A DNA stretch of 64,000 nucleotides from an uncultured Sutterella sp. (GTDB lineage Bacteria > Pseudomonadota > Gammaproteobacteria > Burkholderiales > Burkholderiaceae_F), in contig CABQGK010000003.1 in the NCBI GenBank assembly GCA_902463725.1, positions 1-64,000 of the forward strand, in the 5' to 3' direction. The notes beneath the pieces are model-generated. The model searched no databases. It had not been told where the DNA came from and was given only the letters and a program-made list of their open reading frames with translations. The stretch's first letter is position 1, and each line of letters opens with the position of its first letter. Positions 23,469 through 33,353 of this stretch are shown in pieces. The translations under genes and the position numbers were made by a program.

Positions 23469-25958
23469 CTAGGGGAGCGCCTCACGCAATCTCTCTGCGA
23501 GCCCGCCCGTGCGCGTAAGCGCGTTGCGAATCGAGGCGCGCAAGACGCGCTCCGTGCCAAAGAGATGCACAACGCACTTAGTGCGCGTCACCGCGGTATA
23601 GAGAAGCTCTCGAGAGGCAAGACCTGCGACGCCGGGGTTCGGCAAAAAGACCCCCACTTCTTCAAAGTCAGAACCCTGAGACTGGTGAATCGTCATCGCA
23701 AAGGCCGTTTCATGTCGCGGGAGCATCACGGGGCGCACCGTGCGTACGCCATCCATAAAGTCCGCTACCCACTGCTCGTTGGGGGCGCCACTTGCGTCGC
23801 GCGCAGGGATGATCACAGCCACGTCACCGTTGAAGACGCCGAGGCGATCGTGGTTTTGCCGCACGATCAAAAGACGCCCAGGAAATTCATCGCTTCCCAT
23901 CAAGTCCGCAGCACCCGTTGCATCCAACCCGCCACTCTCCGTGGACTGCGCTTCACCGTAGCCCACCTCGCTGAGACGTGCTTTGAGCGCTACCGTCATA
24001 TAGTCGTTAATCGCGCTCACACTGTGCGCGCCATCGCGCTGTGCAGCAAGTGCTCGAATGCGCCCGACTTCCCGCACAAAGGGAGTGTAGGCCGCTTCAT
24101 AGCTCGCTGCGTCTTTGGCAAGCAGGAGCGGTTTGAGCGCGCCCCAGTAGCACGCAAGCATCCCGTCGAGCCACGCAAGCTCCGCGCTCGAGAGTCCCGT
24201 AAAGCGAAAGCGCTTTGCTTCGTCACTACTGCCCATCTGCTCGAGCGTCTGTGGCAGCGCGTGCCAATACGCACGATACCCGTACGCATCCTCCGCCCCA
24301 TGCTCGGCCGCTCCAAGGAGCGCTAAGAGTTGCTGCGCGTTACGCTCGGGCTCGCCCTCAGCCAAGTTAATGAGCCGCGCGATCTGGTCAATCAAACCGC
24401 CCTCACGGAAGCGGTGCGAGCGCGTTAACATCGCAACATGCTCTGAGAGTGCGCCATCCGCAGCAGAAATATCCGCAAAGACGCTCCCCGGACCCACCGC
24501 AGCCAACTGGTGCTTGTCACCCAAAATAATGACGCGCGTCTCTGAACCGAGCGCTGTCAGGATGCGTGCCGCCAAATGAATATCCATCATGCTTGCTTCG
24601 TCAATGACGAGTACGTCACAGTCAAGTGGATCATCAGCACTCGGACGGTTGTTGGAGGGCAAGGGGGTGGCAAGCCACTTGTGTAGTGTGCGCTCCTCAA
24701 TGAGAACCCGATCGGGGTTACGAAGATTTTCAAGCGACGCCGCGATGGGGCTCTCTTTTGCTAGTAGCGCATCCATCGATTCTCGTAAGCGCCCTGCGGC
24801 TTTACCCGTAGGAGCAGCCAAATAAAAGCGTAGTGGCGTATCGCGCGCGGGGAGCATGCGCTCGAGCAAACTTAAAATCACACCAACCGTGCGGGTTTTC
24901 CCCGTCCCCGGTCCCCCACTGATAATTGAGAGGGGGCTCTCTAGCGCACGCCGCACTGCATTTGCCTGTCCGCTGTCACAATTGGCCTCGGCAATAAGCG
25001 CCTCTGCGGCCTGCAGCTGCGCTGCGCTGAGCGGCGTCTTTGCGCGAGCCAAACGCGCGAGCGCATTGGCAAGACGAACTTCCTCGTCAAAGTAGCGCAC
25101 CAAATAAAGACGCGTCTGTTGCGTAATCGGCTCACCCTCCTCGCGGTCGAGCACAAAGGGAGCGAGCACTTCGAGCGTACTTCCCGAGCGCCCCGTGCCT
25201 GCGTGCTCAGCACGTAGTGCGCGGTAGCGCGTTTTACGCATCAAAAGCCCTAGCGCTTCTAGCGCCGCTAAGTGCTTGGTGCACGCCTCGAGCTCAAGCG
25301 CTGGATTTGCCGCAGCAAGCGCCGCAACTGTTGTACAGACACTGCCCTCATGGGTTGCGGCTTCAAGCGCGCTCGCTAGCAGGTCAAGCGACGCCATTTC
25401 AAAGGGGGAAAGCGTCACCCCCCGCTTGCGCACCGTCATCGATGCAATCAGACGCCCAAGCCGTGACTGCCAGCGTGAAGCGGGCGGCATTTGCTCGTGC
25501 GAAGCGTCGCTTGCCGTAAAGAGAGCTTCTGCGGGTTGCTCGATGCGTTGCGCTTCAAAAAGCGCTTCTCGCGCAGTGACCGTCGAGCCCATCGCAGGCA
25601 CATCGTCCTTAGGCGTGTCAGATGTAAGCGCGACGGACGCTTCCCCATCAAAGACTTCCTCCAGAAGCTCCTCGCTCCAATCAGGCATTGCGCTTGCCTG
25701 CGCTGAAAAGGCATCTTCCCAATAGCCCTCATCAAAGGGCGAATCAGCCAAGTCCGCTGCGCCGCGAGCCGCTGACTCGGTCGGCGCTAGTGCAGTGGCC
25801 GCCTTGGGCGTTTTTGTGCTCTGTTCGTGCGCGCTCTCAGCAGCCTGAGCGGCGCGCTCGGCAGCGTCTTCTGCCTCGGCGAGCGCGAAAAGTCCGCCAA
25901 GCGGAGCCGCAGCATCGAGCGTCTCAAGCGTTTTCTTTTTTGTCTTTTTCGCTGCCAT
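23469..25958 (-). CDS. recD: Exodeoxyribonuclease V subunit alpha, with N-terminal extension
   Basis: The fast 5'-3' helicase subunit of RecBCD, which processes double-strand breaks for recombination and degrades foreign DNA. Walker A GGPGTGKT is at 348-355, followed by VIDEASMMD (Walker B), ILGDKHQLAAVGPG (motif III) and, near the end, AMTIHQSQGSDF and ELLYTAVTRTK. At 829 residues it is over 200 longer than E. coli RecD (608). Walker A sits about 175 residues later than in E. coli, and residues 1-160 are Ala/Glu/Asp-rich and look disordered, with a KKTKKKT start. The ATG overlaps the recB stop by one base (TAATG), indicating translational coupling and supporting this long start. Confidence 0.93.
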   Translation of the reverse strand: MAAKKTKKKTLETLDAAAPLGGLFALAEAEDAAERAAQAAESAHEQSTKTPKAATALAPTESAARGAADLADSPFDEGYWEDAFSAQASAMPDWSEELLEEVFDGEASVALTSDTPKDDVPAMGSTVTAREALFEAQRIEQPAEALFTASDASHEQMPPASRWQSRLGRLIASMTVRKRGVTLSPFEMASLDLLASALEAATHEGSVCTTVAALAAANPALELEACTKHLAALEALGLLMRKTRYRALRAEHAGTGRSGSTLEVLAPFVLDREEGEPITQQTRLYLVRYFDEEVRLANALARLARAKTPLSAAQLQAAEALIAEANCDSGQANAVRRALESPLSIISGGPGTGKTRTVGVILSLLERMLPARDTPLRFYLAAPTGKAAGRLRESMDALLAKESPIAASLENLRNPDRVLIEERTLHKWLATPLPSNNRPSADDPLDCDVLVIDEASMMDIHLAARILTALGSETRVIILGDKHQLAAVGPGSVFADISAADGALSEHVAMLTRSHRFREGGLIDQIARLINLAEGEPERNAQQLLALLGAAEHGAEDAYGYRAYWHALPQTLEQMGSSDEAKRFRFTGLSSAELAWLDGMLACYWGALKPLLLAKDAASYEAAYTPFVREVGRIRALAAQRDGAHSVSAINDYMTVALKARLSEVGYGEAQSTESGGLDATGAADLMGSDEFPGRLLIVRQNHDRLGVFNGDVAVIIPARDASGAPNEQWVADFMDGVRTVRPVMLPRHETAFAMTIHQSQGSDFEEVGVFLPNPGVAGLASRELLYTAVTRTKCVVHLFGTERVLRASIRNALTRTGGLAERLREALP

Positions 25959-28900
25959 TACAGAGTGCTCCTTTTCTCAAGGGCCGTGAGTGCGTCGTGC
26001 AACGAGCGGGTCCCTGCAAGATAGTCATCCAAAATACCCAGCATGGGCGGGAAATCTAGGTCGCGATCAATGCCCGCAGCGAGCCCCTCGGGCGTGCGGT
26101 TCTCTTCAGAGACCCCACGCAAAAACACGTATAGTGAGCCGCCGATAAGCCCATCGTGAAAGCGCGCGCCAAGCCGCGCCTTGAGATGGCGTCGCAGCGC
26201 CACAGCATAGATGAGGTACTGCAGGCGATAGTGGTGTTTGGCCATTTCCGCATCGATCGCCTGCGCGGTGAAGTCCGAGCGCTTTTCTGCGCCGCACACG
26301 TTACTCTTCCAGTCGAGAATCCAATAGCGCCCGTTACTGAAAAACGCAAGGTCAATAAAGCCCTGTAAATAACCCGCGAGCTCCCCGTCGGCCAAGCTCG
26401 GCACCGCGTAGCGATCTCCCATGGCCGCTAGCACCGCACGAAGCCCCTCGGCATTGACCCCTTGCGCGGTCTTCATGAGAAAGTAGAGCTCGGCGTGTTT
26501 TTGTTCGGGGGCCAAATCTCGCAGGCGAAACCCTGGGAGGAGCTCCGCCAAGAGCACATTACCCAAGATGCTCGCCGCGGCGTCAATCGCGCGTGCGCGA
26601 TCTTCCGCGCTCAACATAAGCGCTGCATCAATTGCCTCGGTTGCAAGCGCGCGACGTGCCGCAAGCGCTTCGGGCGTTTGCGCGCCGAGTTGCGTAAAAT
26701 CCGCCACCTCAAACATGCTGTGTAGGCATTCGCCGGGGGCGGCGCCGCGCGGAAATGCCCGGATTTCATCTTGAGGCTCAGCGCCGCAGCGCTCACCCCT
26801 CTCACTCGTTTCACTCAGCGTGTAGCGAGGGAAGCTCCCTGGCTCAAGTGTCTCGCGGCTTAGCCCCGTAAAGCTCTGTGTGCGCCAAGCCGCTTTGATT
26901 GGCGCGCCTCGCGAAGGAGCAAGCCCAAGGGGCGTAGCCGCTACAACATCTGGCTGCACGACAAGCCCCGTGGGCACCGTGTCGGGATCTAGATCAAGTA
27001 TGGCCTCCCGAGGCACACGCCCTCTAAACGCTGATAACGCATCCAGCACGGTGCTGCTCGAGGCGGTCACGCCATGGCCAACGAGCATCTGAGAGAAAAC
27101 GTTAAACGCCGTAGCGCTCCAGTTTTTTCCGCTCTTCACCGTTCCAAATCGCCAAGGAATGACCAGCTGGCACTTTGCACGGGTAAAGGCGACGTAGAGC
27201 AGGCGTGCGACCTCTTGATTGGCCTCTAAAAGCACCTCGGGCCCAAATTCACTCAAGGTCTTACTGGGGTACGTCACCTCGAGGCATCGCTCATTGGTGC
27301 CAGGCGTTGTCGAGCGAACCGCGAGATAATGCTTTCTCTGCCCGCGCTTCTGTTCGCCCACCCAACTTCCGGCATCGTCGACGAGCACAATCGGGTACTC
27401 TAGTCCCTTGGCCTTATGCGCTGTGATGAGCTGTAGTAGCCCCTCATTGGCGCTCATACGCACCGTGCGAGCTTCATCTTTTTTTTGCATCATCGCTTCA
27501 AAACGCTCGATAAGCCCTGCGGGATTGCGCCAACGCCGCCCCGTCTCATGCAAAATCTCCACCAAGTGCGCGTAGTTCGTGAGCGCCTCGGCACCATTAA
27601 TTTCAGAGAGTAGCCGCGCCTCGGTGTTGAACGTTGAAAAAAGCTTTTCAAACGCTACCGCAATACCCGAATGCTGCCAAAGACGCCGCGCTTCGATGAG
27701 CGTCGCACGAATGTCGCTTTTCGCTTTTTCCGTGAGTGCATTAATACGCGCCATGTCAAAGCCCAATACGCGAGTGAGTAGCGCACGCTTGAGCGCTGCT
27801 TCGTCGCCCGGGTTATTGACTGCCCAGAGCACAGCACGGATTTCGTGCGCCTCGCTCGTGCCGCACACGTCGCGGTCCGAAGAAACCTGTGTGCGCACAC
27901 CGGCTTTGCTAAACGCTTTGGCAAACGCTTCAAGCGAGCTATTTGACCTAGAGAGAATCGCAAAGTCCCCCGCCCGCACGCGTCGTAGGGGCTTTGTGCA
28001 GAGACTTTCTGGCACGGGCGTGGGCGGAGCTTCCGCGTCGTGCTCTTCACACGCAATCCAAAGGCGCCCGGCTTGCCCCTCGTTGATCATCGATACGACG
28101 AGGTTCACCAGCGCCTCACGCCCAGGCTCAGCATTGATCAAGTACTTACCCCAATTGGTGTAAAAGACAAGTACGGGCGCAGGGCACCAAACCCCCTCTT
28201 TGAGCGTCAGCAGGGGCGGCGCACTGCTTTTTGCGGCGACCGGGCTGTAGCCAAGTGCTGGGTTCAAAAACGGGTCGGGCGTCGCGCCCGTGGCGCTCGC
28301 GCTAAAGAGCGCATTGAGTGCCTCAACGAGCGCAGGCGTTGAGCGAAAGTTGCTCGAGAGCGACGCAATACTATCGGGGTGAAGACGAGCTCTGAGCGCG
28401 AGATACACCAAGAGGTCTGCTCCGCGGAAGCTGTAAATGGCTTGTTTTGGGTCTCCCACGAAAAAAAGCGACTCAATGGCGAGGCGTTTGGCGGGCTCAC
28501 CCTCGCGCGCAGCGCCCAAATCACAGGGCGTTACCGCTTCTCGAGCCTCGGGGAGCGCCTTAAAGAAAAGTCGCTCGACAATATCGAGCTGTACCCCATC
28601 GGTGTCTTGGAACTCATCGATCAGCGCGGCGCGATAATCTTCACGCACCGCACGCGCAAAGCGCTCGGCAAGACTTACCCCGTCAGCGAGTGGCGTGGTA
28701 TCGCGGAGCGCGCGCCACGTTTTCGCAATCATATCCGCATAGGTGTAGACCCCTTGCTCAGCCTTGAGACGCTCAAGCGCCTTGGGGGCCTCTTCGATAA
28801 AGCGCTCTAGCGCTGCGCGCATCGCTGAACTCGTATCGGCGCAGAGATACCGCGCAGCGATAGGCGCGGGATTTTCCACGAGCGACTGCAAGAGCTTCGC

Positions 28901-29485
28901 AAACTCCTCGCGATCCAAGGGTTTCTCATCGATGAAAAAGCGCGAACCATCACCGCCCTGTTGCACCTCGAGCGTGATTTCCTTCATGAGAAAATCATCT
29001 ACCACCTGCGCAAGAAGCGCTTTCTCATCGGTACTTAGCTCCCCAGTGACCATCGCCCCCGCAGAAAACGCACGGTTTTCGAAAATTTTCTGGCAAAAAC
29101 TATGAATCGTAAGAATGCTCGTGCGATCAAGCACCGCTAGTGCGCCGTTAAGGCGCGCGGCAATCACTTCATCCGTTAGACCCTCTGTACGCCAAAGCGC
29201 GAGCTGATCAACGAGAAGCGCGTCCCCGCTAGGAGAGCGCCCACGCTGCAGCTCGTCAAGCACTTCAAGCACAGCGCGCAGATGTTCCTCAATGCGTCGC
29301 GCGAGCTCCGCGGTGGCCGCCTTGGTGAAGGTCATCACAAGGATTTTGTCAAGCGCAATATCTCGCTCAACAATGAGTCTCAGCACCAGATGCTTAATCG
29401 AATAGGTTTTCCCCGTGCCTGCAGACGCTTCCACGAGCGTAATACGATCGAGCGGCGCGGTCTTAATATCAAATATCGCGGTCAT
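25958..29485 (-). CDS. recB: Exodeoxyribonuclease V subunit beta
   Basis: The 3'-5' UvrD-type helicase plus nuclease subunit of RecBCD, 1175 residues. Walker A is EASAGTGKT at 19-27. Other helicase motifs include ALIDEFQDTD, FFVGDPKQAIYSFRGAD and LLYVAFTRAK. The C-terminal nuclease shows GYLQGFIDLAF followed by ILDWKSN, the family's GxxD...DxK catalytic core, then HYRLQYLIYAVAL. It overlaps recC by four bases (ATGA) and recD by one base, so recC-recB-recD form a compact operon. The set implies Chi-regulated end resection; the Chi sequence of this organism cannot be inferred here. Confidence 0.96.
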   Translation of the reverse strand: MTAIFDIKTAPLDRITLVEASAGTGKTYSIKHLVLRLIVERDIALDKILVMTFTKAATAELARRIEEHLRAVLEVLDELQRGRSPSGDALLVDQLALWRTEGLTDEVIAARLNGALAVLDRTSILTIHSFCQKIFENRAFSAGAMVTGELSTDEKALLAQVVDDFLMKEITLEVQQGGDGSRFFIDEKPLDREEFAKLLQSLVENPAPIAARYLCADTSSAMRAALERFIEEAPKALERLKAEQGVYTYADMIAKTWRALRDTTPLADGVSLAERFARAVREDYRAALIDEFQDTDGVQLDIVERLFFKALPEAREAVTPCDLGAAREGEPAKRLAIESLFFVGDPKQAIYSFRGADLLVYLALRARLHPDSIASLSSNFRSTPALVEALNALFSASATGATPDPFLNPALGYSPVAAKSSAPPLLTLKEGVWCPAPVLVFYTNWGKYLINAEPGREALVNLVVSMINEGQAGRLWIACEEHDAEAPPTPVPESLCTKPLRRVRAGDFAILSRSNSSLEAFAKAFSKAGVRTQVSSDRDVCGTSEAHEIRAVLWAVNNPGDEAALKRALLTRVLGFDMARINALTEKAKSDIRATLIEARRLWQHSGIAVAFEKLFSTFNTEARLLSEINGAEALTNYAHLVEILHETGRRWRNPAGLIERFEAMMQKKDEARTVRMSANEGLLQLITAHKAKGLEYPIVLVDDAGSWVGEQKRGQRKHYLAVRSTTPGTNERCLEVTYPSKTLSEFGPEVLLEANQEVARLLYVAFTRAKCQLVIPWRFGTVKSGKNWSATAFNVFSQMLVGHGVTASSSTVLDALSAFRGRVPREAILDLDPDTVPTGLVVQPDVVAATPLGLAPSRGAPIKAAWRTQSFTGLSRETLEPGSFPRYTLSETSERGERCGAEPQDEIRAFPRGAAPGECLHSMFEVADFTQLGAQTPEALAARRALATEAIDAALMLSAEDRARAIDAAASILGNVLLAELLPGFRLRDLAPEQKHAELYFLMKTAQGVNAEGLRAVLAAMGDRYAVPSLADGELAGYLQGFIDLAFFSNGRYWILDWKSNVCGAEKRSDFTAQAIDAEMAKHHYRLQYLIYAVALRRHLKARLGARFHDGLIGGSLYVFLRGVSEENRTPEGLAAGIDRDLDFPPMLGILDDYLAGTRSLHDALTALEKRSTL

Positions 29486-32400
29486 GGCTGCGCTCCTTGG
29501 GTAACGTTTGCGCTGGTAGCACTTGCATCGAGCATGTCACAGTATGCTTTCCACTTCGCAACAAAAGCATCCTCATCTTTAAAGCCCGCAATGCCGTCGA
29601 GCGCCTTCGCACGTTCATCCGTGCCTTGACTGCTTGCGCGCCCAAAAAGGAGCGCAAGCGTAGCGGTGCGCGTGCTCGCTTCTGGAAGTGCCGCTGGAGC
29701 TCGACAACTCGCTAAAAAGGCAGCAACAATACGTTCAAGTGCCCAACGGGCAACGTTGGCCGATAGCGCAGAGAGCACGAGTGGCTCGGTACTGCCGCGC
29801 GCAAATTCCATCAGCGCGCTCGGCATCTCGAGTGCATTGAGGCAAAGCCAATCAAGCACATCGCGCTGCGAAAGGTGTTTTGCAGCGTTGAGCTTAAGAA
29901 GCACGGCTCTGCGCTCACCACTGGCGCCGAGCTCCTCGTAGCGTTGCCGCACGGGAGAAGTGATCACAACGCTAGGTTCGCCCGTTGCGCTTGGCATGAG
30001 CGGCACAGAAAGGTCGATATCAGCCATCGGGGTGAGTGTGGCTCGCATGCCCTCGTAGGCACGCACTAGGCTCACCGCTTCGTTCATCGAAGCACGCACA
30101 AGCCACTCGCGGGCGCTTTTCGCGCCGCCCGTGGGGTCGGCAGCTTGCCGTAGCCGAATCGAGTCGAGCGACTCGCCCTTACCCAGGCTTTGACTCACCT
30201 CATTGGCCAGTGTCCACGCGCCCAACCCATCGAGTTTAGGCCAGACCGAATCACGGTCCTCTTCGGGGTCAGAGAGGATACGCACGCCCTGCTCTTGCGC
30301 AAGCCACTTCTCGGGGGCTTTCGCAAAACGCGCAAGCACGGCCGCTGGCAGCAGAAGCCGTCCTGGATCGCCCGCAAGCCACCCTGCCGGTAGCTCAGCG
30401 CGCGGCGGAAGTGCCGCGTTGAAATACGGTGCCGCGGCGCTCGGCACCTGGGCGGCGCTCGCAGCACGTGCGCGCTCTACCGCAGCGAGCGTACGCTCAT
30501 CGTGCGAGTGCCAGAGCGAGCCGTCACTGCTGAAATTCTCTTCGCTATAGCGCGCCAAGGGGAGCATTTCCGTTAAAAACGCCGCTTCCGCTTCTCGCTT
30601 TCTGTGGTCCTTAACGAGCCCAAGCAACCAGTCACGCAACTCCTGTACCACAACACTTGGCTGCATCACAAGCGCGTCACTTTTCTTTGCACTTGTCGTG
30701 TAGGTAATAATGAGTCGATCACGCGCCGCCAAAAGCCAGTCGAGGAACAAATTGCGCTTATCGCGCCGCGCATCTCGATCCCCACGACGCGGCGCGACCG
30801 CCGTCAAGTCGAACTCCTCGCGACGACTCACCCCAGGGAAGCCGCAATCGACATCCAACCCAACAATAAAGACCACCCGGTGCGGCAAACCACGAAGCGC
30901 TTCCATCGAGCTCACGGTAACATCGGGGCCAGCAGAGGCAGCGCCTGCCGCGGTTTCAAACTTCGCCGCAAGCGCCTGCATAAAGAGCGCAAACTCAAGC
31001 TCAATCCCATCTTGACGCTCTGCTTCAGTCTTGGCAGCAAGACGCAACTCGGCCATGAGCTCTGTGAGCGAGCGCTTCACCCCTGTGAGCATCTCGGGCG
31101 AATCAAAAAACGCGTTGACCGCACGCATGAGCCACCGCCCCCAATACCCTGCACTTGCTTTCTCTGACGTTGCGGCACGGAAGTCCTCAAGGGTCGTTGC
31201 AATCTCGGCGAGCGTCTCTAAGAGCGGGAGCCGATCGGCGGTGACCGTAAACCCATCGAGCTCGTTGCCGCGCTTGGGAAGCACATCCCCAAAGGGCAGG
31301 CCCTCATCGTCTGGATAGACGTAGCCCAAGGTAAGGCGCTCGACGGCGCGCATGAGCGTCATTTCCGTATCGTAGGAGAAAAGCGCTGCGTCGCACCCCT
31401 GCAAATGTGCATCCGAAATTCCTTCTCGGTACCCCGCAGCTCTCAACCAGCTGCCAAGCACCAACAGGTCGTCGCTCGTCAGTCCAAAGCGTTTCGCCAC
31501 GGGCGGCAGTGAGAGCCAACTCTCAAGCGCGTCGCGCGGAGCGCGCCCCGTAATCAGCGTCGCAAGCCCTGAGATCGCTTGTGCAAGCTCTTCACTGGCA
31601 ATCGGCGCAAGCCCCGACATACGCCAAGCAAAGCGCTGCGCTTTGGGCAAACTCTTAAAGGCCTTATCCACGAGTGGCGCTGCAAGTGAAACATCTGGCG
31701 TCAGCACCAAAATGTCCGAAGGCTTTAAGGTAGGATCTTTTGCAAAAAGCGTCACAATCGCTTCTGCCACGGCCTCCCACTGGCGAATGGCCGTGGGAGC
31801 ATTCCAGAGCCGCAGAGAATCATCACTGGCAAGCCCGAGCGTGCCGTCCTCGAGCAAGACGTCTTCAGCGCGGTTGTTGAGCAGGCTATCCTGAATGCGG
31901 CTCAGTAGCGAGTCACCACGCCGCTCAATAAAGCAGCTCTGCCGCGCTACCGACATATCCATATCAAGCCGTAGATCTTGTGCCACGGCATTAAAGCGCG
32001 CAATATCCCACTTAAGCTCATGCTCGGGGGGCGGAGCAAACTCTGGGTCGTTGCGTTCATCAAGGAGCGCAACGCCCTCGCCCTCTTGCGTAAACTGCCA
32101 AAGTCGATCGATATTGGCACGCATGCTACCGGCATCTGCAAAAAGAAGCGGATGGATATTGCGCGCCTCAGCTTCAGCGCGCTTATCAGCACCGAGCTGG
32201 ATCATACTTGTGCTATCAAACCAAAACTCGTCCGAGGGATTCAGAATGTAGAACCAAATATCACGCCCAGATAGCGCAAGCGCCTTAAGAATCGGCAACA
32301 TCAAGGGCGGAATCACAAAAGGCATAAAGACGTGCAACACGTTTGGGAGCAACACGCGGCGTCCCGCTTCGAGCGCGAGCAACGTCGTATTTTTTCCGCC

Positions 32401-33051
32401 TTCTGCAACAGGAACCGTCGCTAATTTCTGCAGATTGTCAACGAAGTTTTCCAAAAAGCGCTGTCCCTGCCAGAGCGGATTCGCAGCAAGCACCTCCCAG
32501 AGATGCACCTGCCAGAGATAGTCCGGGGAGGCGGCCAGTTGGCGCTGCTCGCGCTGCCAGCGCCCTTCGTCCCCAAGCACGCCTTTACCCGTACCGAGCC
32601 AGCGAAACACCCAGTCTGCGCGATAACTTGTATAGACCGTAAAAAGCGCGGCAACACGGCGAGAAAAAAGGCAGATCTCCAGATCGTTTTTGCCACTCAA
32701 AAACGTTTTTAGGCGTTCGTGCCCCGTGCGCTCTCGAAAACTCGAGGAGCCCGTTTCTCGCAACACACGCCAAATCATCCATTCCGCTTCGTTACCCACC
32801 ACATTGGCAAGCGGCGCTTTAGCAAAAAAGCCCATCCACGCGGAAGGCGTCATAAACTCCCAACCTGCACAAACGCCTTGACGCTCTGCGATTTCTCGAG
32901 TGAGGTCACTATCGACGGCGTGGCTTGGAACGAGTACCGGTGTGCTTTCAAAGACGTCCGCTTCGGCATGCTCTCGGTCAAGAACGCCGAGGTTATGCAA
33001 AAGCGCGACTTTGAGCACTTCATAGGTGTTGCTGTAGAGGGTATGTATCAT
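29482..33051 (-). CDS. recC: Exodeoxyribonuclease V subunit gamma
   Basis: The scaffold and Chi-recognition subunit of RecBCD, 1189 residues, a helicase-nuclease fold without an intact Walker A motif. Family segments seen include the N-terminal half with LFSRRVAALFTVYTSYRADW, the region WRMSGLAPIASEELAQAISG and the internal MEALRGLPHRVVFIVGLDVD, then GFPGVSRREEFDL. First gene of recCBD. The promoter must lie in the 302 bases upstream, after the exporter gene transcribed in the same direction. Confidence 0.95.
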   Translation of the reverse strand: MIHTLYSNTYEVLKVALLHNLGVLDREHAEADVFESTPVLVPSHAVDSDLTREIAERQGVCAGWEFMTPSAWMGFFAKAPLANVVGNEAEWMIWRVLRETGSSSFRERTGHERLKTFLSGKNDLEICLFSRRVAALFTVYTSYRADWVFRWLGTGKGVLGDEGRWQREQRQLAASPDYLWQVHLWEVLAANPLWQGQRFLENFVDNLQKLATVPVAEGGKNTTLLALEAGRRVLLPNVLHVFMPFVIPPLMLPILKALALSGRDIWFYILNPSDEFWFDSTSMIQLGADKRAEAEARNIHPLLFADAGSMRANIDRLWQFTQEGEGVALLDERNDPEFAPPPEHELKWDIARFNAVAQDLRLDMDMSVARQSCFIERRGDSLLSRIQDSLLNNRAEDVLLEDGTLGLASDDSLRLWNAPTAIRQWEAVAEAIVTLFAKDPTLKPSDILVLTPDVSLAAPLVDKAFKSLPKAQRFAWRMSGLAPIASEELAQAISGLATLITGRAPRDALESWLSLPPVAKRFGLTSDDLLVLGSWLRAAGYREGISDAHLQGCDAALFSYDTEMTLMRAVERLTLGYVYPDDEGLPFGDVLPKRGNELDGFTVTADRLPLLETLAEIATTLEDFRAATSEKASAGYWGRWLMRAVNAFFDSPEMLTGVKRSLTELMAELRLAAKTEAERQDGIELEFALFMQALAAKFETAAGAASAGPDVTVSSMEALRGLPHRVVFIVGLDVDCGFPGVSRREEFDLTAVAPRRGDRDARRDKRNLFLDWLLAARDRLIITYTTSAKKSDALVMQPSVVVQELRDWLLGLVKDHRKREAEAAFLTEMLPLARYSEENFSSDGSLWHSHDERTLAAVERARAASAAQVPSAAAPYFNAALPPRAELPAGWLAGDPGRLLLPAAVLARFAKAPEKWLAQEQGVRILSDPEEDRDSVWPKLDGLGAWTLANEVSQSLGKGESLDSIRLRQAADPTGGAKSAREWLVRASMNEAVSLVRAYEGMRATLTPMADIDLSVPLMPSATGEPSVVITSPVRQRYEELGASGERRAVLLKLNAAKHLSQRDVLDWLCLNALEMPSALMEFARGSTEPLVLSALSANVARWALERIVAAFLASCRAPAALPEASTRTATLALLFGRASSQGTDERAKALDGIAGFKDEDAFVAKWKAYCDMLDASATSANVTQGAQP

Positions 33052-33353
33052 GGGCTCTTCTGTGCGCTCTAACCGCCGTCCAAGCTAAACGCTCAGGGGC
33101 GCGGTGGGAGCGCGTCTTTTGAGAATGGTCGATCGTCTCGGTTTTGGGCGTCTAAGCACATCTGCTCTCAGCTGCGAGCAACAGCGTGGAGGCTCGAAAA
33201 CGGCAAGGCGTGATGAAATCTTACCACAGTGCGCCAATTTCGGATAATTTTTTGATCTCAATAGACGGCAAAAAAGGCGCATAGTTGAGGCGGCTCGCGC
33301 ATGGCGCCAGCCCGTAACCCATGCGCCTTGCATTGGTGGCGTCTACCCATTCA
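33052..33353. other. Intergenic region upstream of recC
   Basis: 302 bases between recC and the upstream exporter gene. It contains an inverted repeat with 8-bp arms, GCGCATGG at 33297-33304 and CCATGCGC at 33319-33326, without a T-tract, and an AT-rich patch near 33230-33270 that could hold the recC promoter. No gene seen. Confidence 0.45.

Noticed and set aside
23442..24326. Plus-strand 294-codon frame opposite recD
   Set aside because: It is a mirror of the recD coding pattern with Arg/His-rich composition.
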